A stretch of DNA of 64,000 bases from Xanthoparmelia taractica (Eukaryota; Ascomycota; Lecanoromycetes; Lecanorales; Parmeliaceae), in NCBI GenBank assembly GCA_033085395.1, contig MU853199.1, positions 1 to 64,000 of the forward strand. The letters are read 5' to 3'. Shown in pieces: positions 22,940-33,756 of the stretch (position 1 is its first letter; each line of letters opens with the position of its first letter). A program made the translations under genes and the position numbers. The notes beneath the pieces were generated by a model that worked only from the letters and a program-made list of their open reading frames with translations, was not told the origin of the DNA and made no database searches.

Positions 22940-25900
22940 ATGGTAGGAGAGAAGCCGAACAGGTACGACCGGCATAGGTCTTTGCTAATACCGACCTATG
23001 ACGAAGCGGTCAATTCCCGTCAATCCTCCTCGCAGTCATTCCTTGGGGTCGAAGAAATAAGCAATGATGCTGAAAGGCAAGGATTGCTCCGGGGGGGAGA
23101 TCAAAATGGCCATCAAGCGCCTGCAGTGGAATCTGCTAGGTCAAGCCTGTCATTCAACAACACTCCGAGAGCTTCAACCGAGGAGCTGCACCATGAAATG
23201 TTGACGCAGATGGAGGTGCTCGAGCCGGAAGCAGATGGAGTAAGCGCACGAGGGACTTTGCTGCGAAGAAGTCAATTCTCGAAGCACATCACGAGTCTGA
23301 CGCATAGCCTTTCCTCTCTCTCAATCCGTCAATGGCTTCCCTGTCGAGACTATTTTGTAACCAAAGTACCTACATTGATCCGCCAACTCCAGCCAAATTG
23401 GGCTATAGGGATATCACGCCTATTCGCCCTCATTCTTGTCATCTCCCTCATCTATCTATTATTCTTTTCTCAAGTTTTCACCGTCGGCCGCAGGGGACCG
23501 GGTTCCGCAACGAACTTCCCTGATATGGTAAGAGAATTCGTACGTAGCAATGCAAACGCCTCTAGCATACGAGAAAACTCAAAGTATTTGACTCTCTTCG
23601 ACCATGTGGCTGGCACCAAAGGAAGCTATGTTCTGGGCGAATTTGTGCAAGATCTATTTGTGGAGAGCCGATTGGAAGATGTGCAGATGGAACGATTTGA
23701 CGTGTATGCTCCGAACAAGCCCCTCACCCATAGATTCTCCACTGATGAACATTTAGGTACCTCAATTATCCGAAGCTAGGTGGAAGGAGAGTTGCCATAA
23801 TTGACCCCCTTGAACTAGCTTGGGAAGCTTTAATCGAGGAGGATCAGGATGTTGGGTCTCGCGAACAAACTATGGTCTTTCACGGGCATTCGAAGTCTGG
23901 GAAAGTCAAAGGTCCGCTCATTTATGCCAATTATGGTTCAAGACAGGACTTTGAGAGACTGAAAGATCAGGGTATTGATACGAGAGGCTCAATAACTCTT
24001 ATGAGATATTACGGCAGTCAAGGGGATCGAGCTCTAAAGGTTAAAGCTGCTGAACTAGCTGGAGCTGTGGGGTGCATCATTTACAGCGATCCAGCAGAGG
24101 ATGGCTTCCTTCTGGGAAACGATACGGTCCAGAGAGGAGCTGTCAGTCTGATGAGCTGGATCGTAGGCGATGTTCTAAGTAGCGGCTTTGCTTCTTTCCC
24201 TGAAGAGGAGAGGAGAGATTCAAAGGACGGAAACAAGGGACTAGTCAATATCCCATCGGTACATGCTTTCACTCATTGCGAATGTCTTGGAAGCAAAAGG
24301 CTCTTTCAGTGCCGCAAGTTGTCTTGCAGTTCAACCAATTCTCCTTGAACAGACATTGCTGACTCTGGATCCGCGGCAGATACCATTGTCATGGCGAGAC
24401 GCCCAGGCGCTGTTGCAAGCGCTAAGAGGACATGGCACGAAAGTGGATGACAACTGGAAGGGAGCAGTCCCCGAGGTGGATGAATGGTGGACCGGTGATA
24501 CCAATTCGCCTACGGTACTATTGCAAAATGACCAGGAAGAGATAGAGAGAAACTCTATTTATAATGGTAAGGCATTATTCGGAGTTCTCCCTTTCTGCTT
24601 AAGGTTGCCATATTTGTTGCGAACAATATTGCAGAGATAAAATCAAACTGCCACCCTTTTCTCTTCCCAAACAGGTCTTACTCTCTAAGCCCCTATCTTT
24701 AAATCAGAGTGCTGACTCCAAAATGTTGTAGTCCTGGGCAAAATATCAGGGGTTGAACAGCCAGAAAAGTCCAGTATGTGATTTCGGAGAAATTTCTTCT
24801 CTCGGACCTCATACACATTGCCCAAACCTGTGTTGAGATTATTGGCTCTATATATTTTCCACGGCTTAGTTGCCCCCCCCCCCAACCAAAACAGGCAAGA
24901 CTGACTCCGATTACTTGATCTAGTTATTGTTGGTAACCATCGTGATGCATGGTCAGTACAAACGTTGGTTACATTGCTCCCGTATCCATACCTTAATTCG
25001 AGCCTCGAAGCCATGTTCCACGAGTAAACCTATCTTATGACAGATTCTTTTTCCAGGAAAGTGGCACTGACTCTGAAGTGGTCAGGTGTTTTGGTGCTGC
25101 AGATCCGGTTTGGACTATCGCAACTAAAGCTTTAACTCAAGCTGACTGCTAGGCAGGGAAGCGGGACAGCAGTAATGCTCGAGGTTATTAGGATCTTTGG
25201 CGAGTTGAGGAAGACGGGTTGGCGTCCTCTAAGAACAATCGAGTTCGCGTCGTGGTAAGCGTCATGCGTATGAATCCTTCAGGGGTTGAGCCCGGATTGG
25301 ACTATTACTAAGCCTAATTTCATTGCGTTTTCTTTCTCTTTCTGGATGCGGTTTATCTTCGTACTTTCATATACCACCTTGCTGGAAAGTGCATTGAAAA
25401 TCAATTACACGCAACTGTGATCGCTTACGAGAGCATAGGGATGGAGAAGAGTATAATCTCATTGGATCCACGGAACACGTTGAAGGAAGACTAGAAGAGG
25501 TCCGCCGCAATGGTTTTGCCTATTGTACGTATATCTTAGCGCGCTTTGCCTCTACTTGGAACTACTTTTTGGGTCGCAACGCATGTTTCAGAGCAGTACG
25601 CTCGCTTTACTCGTCGAACCTGTCTTACGGCCTGGATTTTTGTCTTGCATAAGCCATACTGACTCCGATATCTGAATAGTAAATGTAGACACTGCCGTGA
25701 GCGGAAGCGACTTTGAGGCATCGGCTTCACCTCTCCTTCAAACGGCTCTACTGCGCGTTCTCGAGCGTGTCGTGGACCCTACTAGGAATAAGACTCTTCG
25801 AGCAGTGTGGGCGGAGAAAGACAGTACGCTTGGAGGACTGGGCGCAGGCAGCGAGTATGTATCTGCCAAGATCTATCTTTCATTTTTGATAACAACTCTT

Positions 25901-27126
25901 TGAGCCATGAGCCTTGCCTCGGCCTATTGCCTTTGCAGATACGTCTCAAGAGACGATAATCTCACTTGAAATGGCAATACTAACTCCGAAACCTTTACGT
26001 AGCTACGTTGCTTTCCAGGACCTCGCAGGAACGTCTTCTCTCGACATGACGTTTAAAGGTGGCTCTTATCCCTGTACGTATATTCTCTGAAGCAATTGCA
26101 TCTCAAAGCATACGAGACCTAAATGAGAATCCTGAGACATGCTGCGAAATAATCATACTCGCGCACGTTATCTTGGGACCCCCTGTTCCATCTCAAAACA
26201 AGAACAAACTGACTCTGAAAACATGAAGATCACAGTTGCAAAGATAACTTTGAGTGGATGAATACAGTTGGTGATCCGGGATTTGTCTATCATCAGACAA
26301 TGGCTCAAGTTTGGGCACTGCTTATACTTGAGCTCGCTGACAGAGAGCTGTTGCCTTTCAATTTCATTGTCTACGCAGAGGCTGTTAGGAACTATGTTGG
26401 CGACCTTGAAACTTATGCCATAGCTCAGGGTCCGAAAGACGGCTTGAACCTGACCTCTCTTTACCAAGCTGCAGATGATTTCACCAAGAATGCTGCAGAA
26501 TTTCACGCATGGAATAGAGCGTGGGAAGACGCTGTTGGGCAAGGTTATGAGACGAGTACGTTTCTTCTCGAGCCCAGTTGCACTGCTTCAGAGCAAGTTC
26601 GGCGTCTTTAGATATACCTCGTCGCAGACTCGCATCGAGACCGGAATTGAAGAAATGCTGACTCTAGGTGTTGACTAGATGAACTTGCGATGAAACGAAT
26701 CTCTCACAACACAAGTCGGTTGCTCGTATGAGAATGTCCGCGGTCTGGATACTTACCCTTTGCTCTAGGAATGGCGAACTTTGAGACGAACCTACTGGAC
26801 ATTGGTGGGGGTGTAAGTTGATGTTACCTTCGTGCTCGCTCCAGCGCATCGAACTTTCGGCTGAGAGAAGTTGCAGTTACCTGGTCGTGAACAGTTCGTG
26901 CACATAATTTTCGCTCCACAGGCGTGGTCTGGATACGAAGAAACATATTTTCCAGGTATCGTCATTACCTAGCTGTTCCTTTGTCTGGTGCCGCGGTATC
27001 GGCCAATGCTAACGAGACCCAGGAGTCCGTGACGCTATTGACAATGGGGACTGGAAATTAGCGCAGGCGCAGGTTGAGAAGGTAGCAGGGATACTGTCGT
27101 ATGCAAGTCACAAGCTCAATCATTAG
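22940..27126 (+). CDS. M28 metallopeptidase, glutamate carboxypeptidase II / Vps70-like
   Basis: Fifteen exons join in phase to 854 residues: 22940-23703, 23757-24258, 24380-24566, 24732-24773, 24924-24951, 25086-25107, 25157-25254, 25439-25524, 25680-25854, 26003-26073, 26229-26555, 26679-26714, 26769-26812, 26877-26955, 27023-27126. It is a type II membrane protein: a cytosolic N-terminus, one membrane segment near residues 155-177 (ALILVISLIYLLFF), a protease-associated domain (GCIIYSDPAEDG), the M28 catalytic domain and a C-terminal dimerisation domain. Zinc ligands expected in GCPII are all present: GNHRDAW, DPGSG, WDGEEYNLIGS, NVDTAVSG and YHSCKDNFEW. Yeast relatives (Vps70, Tre1/Tre2) act in vacuolar and endosomal sorting. 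Fourteen introns, several 120-185 nt, are many for this phylum; exons 5, 6 and 12 are 22-36 nt. The 26715 donor (GTCGGT) and 25108 donor (GTTTGG) are weak. Confidence 0.9.
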
Positions 27127-29431
27127 TGAGCAGTCATGCTTGGTCTGTCGTGTTCTATTGCTGTTTCATGTTATTCGCCAGACTGTGGATGACGAAGCCA
27201 GGTGTACACAACGCAACCAGTGTAGCAATGCTCTGTCATGATGGCGTACTTTGATAGATCACTTGAGGGGAGAAGCAATGTACGATCAAGGTCAAGATGC
27301 TGTAGAGTCGGTGAAGCTTTGATCTGTAGCGTACTGCAATGCGCAATCGCTTTGGGTGGTTTGGGTAGAAGGGAGTAAGCGTCTGATCGCCAAGATTTTT
27401 TGGTCGATTTTGCGTGCGACAGGAACAGCTTGGCGTTCAAAGAAGTCTTGGTGTCGTTACTTTGTAGTAGACCTGGGCGAAGATCCCATCTCAAGGCTAG
27501 TTTAGGCTTTAATCTTTTTCTTCTTTGATGCAAGGCAGCAGCTGCAGATCTTCGAATACCACAGCCTCCATCATCTCATGATGCGACAGCGACGTACGTG
27601 GAGTATCCGGGCGCAGCACAAGTAGTTCATTGGCTGCCTCGCCGTTTGCTGCGGCCTTGTCCGCGACCTTCGCAGGACTTGTTATTCGACGGACGTATTC
27701 TGTTCCAATGCTAAATGTTCTAGTGATGGTCGGGGTTCGAAGTCATTTGGTTCGCGGCGCCCCCTCCTTCTTTTTCGGCCTTACTGCTATTCTACTCTTC
27801 AGTTGCCTTGGTAATTGGTACTTCTACTTCGTATCATTGGTGGGTGGAGTAAGCGCTGTCGGGAATTGTATTCGTAATTCTGGAACGGCTGGGTACGAAA
27901 CCCGGGAGCAGATCTCGGTGCAAATAGTGTAAGATTGGATGGCAGTGGACAGGCTGGGAGCACCTTGGCGGGGTTGGGGGGGGGGAAGGGCACACAGCTG
28001 ACGAGATGCTGCAAGTTCAATCCATAAATGTGGCTATGAAACCTGCGAAACTTGCACAGAAAGCCGCGCGAGTAGAAGAGACCATTCCCCACGGGCAGCT
28101 GCAGTAATCATTGTCTCAAAGACAAGGCAAAGCGGTCGCCCTCGGGCACAATATTGCGCCCCTCCCCCACTTTGGCCCCCTCCCCATTCGGGGCCGTGTA
28201 ATGGACTGACTGTACCCCACGTATTGTTTTTATCATGAAGCGTTAGTATGATTCCCAGGCTGATGTGTCGACGTGCTTGTCACTCGATGGATCCTGCAGG
28301 CTTGTTACTCATTCCGTGTGGATGCATATGAGACATTTAAATATGCGGAAATCGGGCGAGAGAGACCTTGGCCTTCCGAATCCGCGTAGAGATGCACCCA
28401 TGTTGGCTTGCATGATTATGATTGTTACTATTATCGACTCCGCCTGTGACGACGGCTTATGGCATCCCGCCGCATTACCATCCGAGAGGCTGATTAGTAT
28501 CTGCTGCTCCAACCGATGAAAATAATGAGGCGGCCAATCACTGTACCAACCTGTCTTGCCAAGACGGGCAAGTGAGGCTTGCCCAACCACCTGACCCATC
28601 CACCACAGCTGACACCATCATATTCCTTAGTATCCACGGCGCTAATTTCAGGTCAGGACAGGACATTGCACTGGTCTGACTACACCACATATCTGCCGAC
28701 AAACTTGTGCAAATACGATAACCACGGGACACGGCGCCCTGAAGCCCGTTGCGCTGGATGGATGTATTTGCAAGGCTGCTTGCTACTAAATACGGAAACA
28801 CTGAGAGTGCTTCAGTTGATCCTTCTATATACATCTTCGAGCAGCATCATATACGTTTCGTAGCAAAGGTTCATAAAAGGAGACATCAAAGGGATCCATC
28901 TTTCGCCATTCGTAGTGGTCCCTCTTGCACACTCAGGGTCATAGTGGGCCTCATCCAAAGACGGATCCTCTGCTTGATATCTTCTGGCAGGGCCAATCAC
29001 TCCAGGAGCTGTCCTGTGGCCCGCGTGGAAATTGGAAAAGTGAATCTGGTCTAATATCCGAAAAGCTCGCAATGGACCGAGTCCACGGCCGCATTCCTTC
29101 TCTTTGCCCTCTTTGTGTACGGATGCCCGTAATCTTTCATAAGTAAATTCCTTCCTTTAACATCGCCTTGAATCTCTATCGAGGTGTCCAGACTCATTGA
29201 TCCTCTGCACCCGGGAAACTCCTCGTTGCTCCACCCGCCTGCTTTGTTAATCGCAGGATATCGCCGAAACGCTCAAGCTCCTCCGCTCTAACATGCCGTC
29301 TTTTAAATAGAGTACATAATATGCAATACATCGTTATCATCACCGTGCCCACGTAAAGTTCCTCCGAGATGCGACGAGAAGCGACCAGATCCAGTGGTAA
29401 ACAAACCCTAAATCCTGAGAGGGATTCTCTA
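27127..29431. other. Convergent intergenic region without recognisable gene
   Basis: About 2.3 kb between the 3' ends of the peptidase and the Ran1-like kinase. It holds scattered frames up to about 120 codons, none with a recognisable domain or splice-supported extension. A G-run of 11 lies at about 27,975-27,985, and a short GC hairpin (GGCCCC...GGGGCC) at about 28,173-28,196. Part should be 3' untranslated sequence of both genes. A small unrecognised gene cannot be excluded, for instance the 100-codon hydrophobic frame at 27630-27932 (+). Confidence 0.5.
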
Positions 29432-30766
29432 TTAATTGGCCGCGATCATTGGCATACAAGGTTGCACCATCAACGGCCCAGGAAATGTAAATGAGCAACT
29501 GTAAACGGGCCCTCTGTGTTGTGGAGGCTTGTATGTGGTAGCCTCTGAAGCTTTAGAAGACACACCGTTATAACTATCGCAGGATGAAGTCGAAGAACAC
29601 GAGGAAGCCGCTGAAAAGATGGATCCATGATCCGAACCTCGGGAGGATGTCGAACACTGTGCCATGACAGGATATGCCGCCAATGATGGAGCTGCTTCCC
29701 TCCCGGGTGGCGGATATTGGTCGAAACCAGGCAAAGATTGAGCAGAGGTATCGCAGGTGTTCTCGGGGTCCCAGGTATAAGGCGGTTCGGTAGGTCTTGG
29801 GGGGAAAGCACCGGTTGAGCAAGATGTGAAATTGTTACACCTAAGAATAAGACTTCTGAGCTCCGGGATCCTTATTCTTCTCCGTGGGTCATGTTCAAAA
29901 ATGCGACTTAGTATGAAATCAAGCTCCGGTGACAGGGGAAGTATCGAACTCAAGAACCTCGGATTATTCCGGTAAGCCCTGAAAGTCGAATCATCCATGG
30001 ATGCTCGTTTCCACGGGTTGCGACCACAAGTAAGATTGACCAGGATAATCCCCAGGCTCCACACGTCATTGGGACCAGAGGCATACGAGGACGGGCTTGA
30101 AGGCGTTGCTTGACATTCTGGGATTGGAGTCAGCCAAACGGATTCAAGGTTAATCGCCAGCTCGAGGCACAGAAGACACCTACCTGGCGACATGTAGAAA
30201 GTGGAACCACAGCCAAAGTCGTCCGTGCAAGGCTGCTGGGTAGCAAGGCCAAAGTCCGCAAGCTTGACGATGCCATTGGAGACCAAGAGGTTCTCTGGTT
30301 TGAGATCCCTATGATAGATGCCAATGGAGTGGCAGAACTCGACCGCGTTCAATATTTGGAGAAATGCACTTTTGGCCATGAGATCATTGCCGAGGTAATG
30401 GCCCTTTTCCGTGATGCTGGAGAACAAATCCCCTTCCGGGCAGAACTCAAGGACTACAAAGGTGCAGTCAAAGGAATCCATTATCTTGACGAGTGAAACC
30501 ACATTTGGATGATGGCTGGCCGCATGATGCAATTGAATCTCCCGTTGCTGAAAACTCCGTTGCCGTGGATCCAAGCCGATCTTGTTCAAGGCCTTGACCG
30601 CGTAGGAAACATTGGTGTGAATGTCAAGAGCAGTATAGACAACCCCATATGCTCCCACCCCCAGAACACCCGTTAGCTCCAGCCAGTCGGCCAAGACAAG
30701 GCCCAGCCGGTCTTCTGGCGCACACAGTCCTGACAGCAGCGGAGACGGTGGAGGTGTGGGCAACAT
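29432..30766 (-). CDS. Ran1/Pat1 (Sks1/Vhs1)-like serine/threonine kinase
   Basis: Two exons (30766-30184, 30117-29432) give 422 residues; the 66-nt intron (GTAGGT, branch GCTGAC, CAG) is a multiple of three, so an unspliced reading also stays open but would break the activation segment MSP|ECQAT. Kinase features: glycine loop GVGAYGVVY, lysine in YAVKAL, HRDLKPEN, DFGLAT, and GCGSTFYMSPE. The tail is rich in Ser, Pro and Thr. S. pombe Ran1/Pat1 represses meiosis, and budding yeast Sks1 and Vhs1 act in glucose response and G1 control; the substrate here is unknown. Proline-rich N-terminus MLPTPPPSP precedes the domain. A long CT-rich (sense strand) leader upstream suggests an extended 5' untranslated region. 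Confidence 0.88.
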   Translation of the reverse strand: MLPTPPPSPLLSGLCAPEDRLGLVLADWLELTGVLGVGAYGVVYTALDIHTNVSYAVKALNKIGLDPRQRSFQQREIQLHHAASHHPNVVSLVKIMDSFDCTFVVLEFCPEGDLFSSITEKGHYLGNDLMAKSAFLQILNAVEFCHSIGIYHRDLKPENLLVSNGIVKLADFGLATQQPCTDDFGCGSTFYMSPGRCLLCLELAINLESVWLTPIPECQATPSSPSSYASGPNDVWSLGIILVNLTCGRNPWKRASMDDSTFRAYRNNPRFLSSILPLSPELDFILSRIFEHDPRRRIRIPELRSLILRCNNFTSCSTGAFPPRPTEPPYTWDPENTCDTSAQSLPGFDQYPPPGREAAPSLAAYPVMAQCSTSSRGSDHGSIFSAASSCSSTSSCDSYNGVSSKASEATTYKPPQHRGPVYSCSFTFPGPLMVQPCMPMIAAN

Positions 30767-31300
30767 GGCAGACGGACTCCAAGGTCCAGATACAGAAGTA
30801 AAAGAAATGGCTTTTCCTCTGGGCAGTTTGCAAGGAACAAGGTTTGTCCAGGTCTACTCCACACGGTCCGAACAGGCCTCAATGGAACGCAAAGCTCCAG
30901 AAGCGATTATGGTCCAAACTGGGTCAGCTGACTGCGGTATAGAAAGAAATGTCGAGGAGAGTGTGAGGATAGATGACTGTGGGAGCGGAGGATGATAATG
31001 AAGATGACGTTGAGGAGGAAAGAGATTGGGAACAGTGAGGTGAGGTGGTGGAGATGGAGGTGGAGGAAGAGGAGAAGGAAGAAGAGAAAAGCAAAGGCGT
31101 AAGGCTCGGAGAGATAATAGAGGATGGAAGGGAAGAAAGAAGTGAAGTCAGATTCAGATGGTGGTTGGTAGCGGCTAGGCTGGAGAGAGAAGGACGAGGG
31201 TGCACGAGGTTGAGTATTATGCATAGCCATGGCCCATGCCTCGCACTCCGGTAAACGCTGTGGATAGGAGGAGGAGTAGGAGGGATGATTCATGCTCACA
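30767..31300 (-). promoter_or_regulatory. Pyrimidine-rich leader/promoter of the Ran1-like kinase
   Basis: On the kinase's sense strand this segment is dominated by C and T, especially 31020-31145 (GA-rich on the plus strand). CT-rich tracts before the start codon are common in filamentous fungi and often mark the transcription start. An upstream open frame beginning MSMNHPSYSSSYPQ (31299, minus) could act as an upstream ORF. Function is inferred from position only. Confidence 0.5.
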
Positions 31301-31319
31301 CGTTAATCCCTCTCGCCTC

Positions 31320-31364
31320 TCTCTCTTTCTTTTTTTTTCTTTTTCTTCTTTTTTTCTTGCAAGG
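31320..31364 (+). repeat. Pyrimidine tract
   Basis: A nearly pure run of C and T with long T stretches on the plus strand. It faces the purine-rich 31020-31145 tract, so strand asymmetry flips within 200 bp. Confidence 0.8.
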
Positions 31365-31675
31365 CGAAACGAGAGGCTAATGATGAAAGCTTGGCTAGGA
31401 AGAGACGCTAAGGGCATGGGCTTGAAGAAGACTGGCCAAAGGGATGGCGTGTCATGTGCAAGCGAGAAGTTTAGAAGGGCAGGGCGAGGCTAAATCTAAG
31501 GTACTTTAGGAAGTAAGTAGTGCCTGCTCCTAGAGAAAAAGGAGTAAAAGATGTGCAGCAAAGGTGGCAAGTAGTACTTCGTAGTGGGTTGGTAGTGGCA
31601 TGACAAAGAAGATTGGGGGGGAGGGGTTAGGACCGAGGGACAACCCGGACAAAGATTTTGGTGGGAAAAGAAAAA

Positions 31676-31720
31676 AGGGGGGGTGGTGTGTGTGTGTGTG
31701 TGGGTGGGTGGGTGTGGGAA
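31676..31720 (+). repeat. G/GT-rich microsatellite
   Basis: A G run leads into about eight GT units and then three GGGT units (31676-31720). Simple repeat; no coding role seen. Confidence 0.9.
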
Positions 31721-33365
31721 AAAGGGTTTGCGGCTAAGTTGCTTCATGTGGGTCAACGTGGGAAAGGTTACGCGTCACACGGTAGTTCGGCCTCTGACAG
31801 ACATTATTAGTTCTTTGAAAGCCTCATTATTATTGTATTATTACTACTTCCTATCCTATTTTCCTTCCACTTTTTTCTAGCCACTTTTCAATATTTGGCA
31901 AGCAAACTTTACGATAACGTAGGGCCACAGCCTCATCCCCGCCCCCCATGTGAAAATCAATGAAACTTCTTCATACTTGGATAACAATAATAATAAACGA
32001 CTAGGCTACAATTACCTAGCTCCCCCTACTTCTACCGCCTACAAGTACCTAAGCCTAGGCAGGGAACAGGCCCCCCCCTATTAAATTTCAAATTCGCCTG
32101 CATCTCGCAAAACTAACCAAAAGCTAGGGGCGGGGGCTGGTAACAGAGCTGGTTGGTGGGCCAAATGACAAGTGGCAGAGCACAGTGGCAAAAAAATTAT
32201 TATTTTATTATTTTTATTACTCCCAACCGTAGAAGAAAACATCACTGACTTTGGCCTTTCGGGCCTTCCCCATAGCCATTGGGGAAGAGTGGTGCGGCTG
32301 CGGGATTCTGTTGGTGGACGACTTGGGTGTTACGAAGTACGGAGTACGGAGTAAGAATCAAAAAAGAATCCTTTCATAACAATAATAATATCCTCGTGCA
32401 AGGCGTCCTTTTGGTGTATATCCGACTCCTTAGAGTGGGACCCGTCTCCCCCAAGATCAGCAGGCTTTGCTGCATCCCGCCTTGTGGCACGACCTGATTC
32501 GCCGGAATCCTGCTTACTCTCGAATAATAATGCCTCACATCTCGCACGATCGCCATCCACATGAACACCTTTGCGTAGCCGTGCGTTTGCTGTCGCGACC
32601 ACTCCGGACTGGGAATTTGGAGCGAGGGATTTTCAAGGGGCTGTACCAGTGCAGGGAATAGGCGGTTCAACTGCCTTGTTATTGGCGGACGGCTTGGGGA
32701 TAAGCATGGGGCGTAGCCGTTGACGCTTTGTTCCTTCTTTTTGAAGTTTGGATCGATCGGCTTGGCTAGGTCTCGACTGAAACCTTGAGAAGAGAGGGCC
32801 GCAAAAACGTACAAAGTGGTTACGGCATAGCGTAGGATTTCCATACTCAACAACCAGCAAATCAACATCGACCGATGCGATGCTTAGTGGACATATTTTT
32901 CATTTTGCTCTCTGGGCCGATACGGAGGAATGAAGAAGCCGTAAAAAATTCAATAGCTGCGCTGCGCTGCGTGTCAGCGGAGCCAATTCCTTCCACATGG
33001 GAAGAGGCTAACAGCAAACAAGATGAAAGGCTGGGGTTGTCGGGGATTTGGAATTGGCGGTGATGAATATAGCCCAGCCTGTCTTGTTTAGGGTATTCTA
33101 GAAGGAAAGAAAAGAACATGATGACCTTCTGATTGGGTTGTTGGAAATGCCATGGAGAGAAGCCGGAGATTTACCCCCTAGCCTCCAAAAACTGTCGTTG
33201 CCAATAGGAAGATGAACGACAGTCACACTTGAATCACAGTGACACGCAACAGGAATCATCACACTTGACGAATTAGAGCATGTGATGCAATAGAACCGAA
33301 AAGGTTGTTGATATGCAGGATAAAATCTACTTATGAACCAATCACAAGAAGGGTCCGCGTGCTTA

Positions 33366-33446
33366 TCACGTCTTCTTTTGCACGGGCCACAGTACTTACT
33401 TGTAACTTACAAGTAAGTACTGTGGCCCGTGCAAAAGAAGACGTGA
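33366..33446. repeat. Perfect 81-bp palindrome (40-nt arms, 1-nt centre)
   Basis: Left arm 33366-33405 begins TCACGTCTTCTTTTGCACGG. The right arm 33407-33446 is its exact reverse complement, with a single unpaired C at 33406. Pairing stops at once outside these limits. Nothing comparable was noticed elsewhere in the gene-bearing part of the window. It could extrude as a cruciform, form an RNA hairpin if transcribed, or be a fold-back assembly artefact. Confidence 0.95.
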
Positions 33447-33727
33447 AGTTGTAAGGTATGGATTTTGTCTTTGTGGAGAAGTTTGTGGACCAGCCTGGGC
33501 CATGATTCGATCGTCGTCCCGGTACCGACTCATGTACTCTGTACATAGTACTTGATCCCAACATCCATAATCAAGACACCAAGATCCAGAATATCTTACT
33601 TGCTCCACTTCCCAAAAAAAGTCAAACTTTACCGCTCGGTTGCGTGAAGCAGCAGCAGTACCGTTAAGCTAACACGCTTCTGGATTGGCTGGATTTATTT
33701 TACTTTACCAAGAGATATCCTCCGCCT

Positions 33728-33756
33728 TACTACTACTACTACTACTACTACTACTA
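33728..33756 (+). repeat. (TAC)n microsatellite
   Basis: Nine uninterrupted TAC units plus TA. Simple trinucleotide repeat in non-coding sequence. Confidence 0.95.

Noticed and set aside
27630..27932. A 100-codon hydrophobic plus-strand frame
   Set aside because: No homology recognised, no splice support, and it lies between convergent 3' ends; left as a possibility only.
30110..30496. A 128-codon plus-strand frame
   Set aside because: It is antisense to the kinase catalytic domain and mirrors its codons.
32374..32868. A 164-codon minus-strand frame in the gene-poor interval
   Set aside because: Composition is irregular, no domain is visible and the frame has no plausible exon partners.
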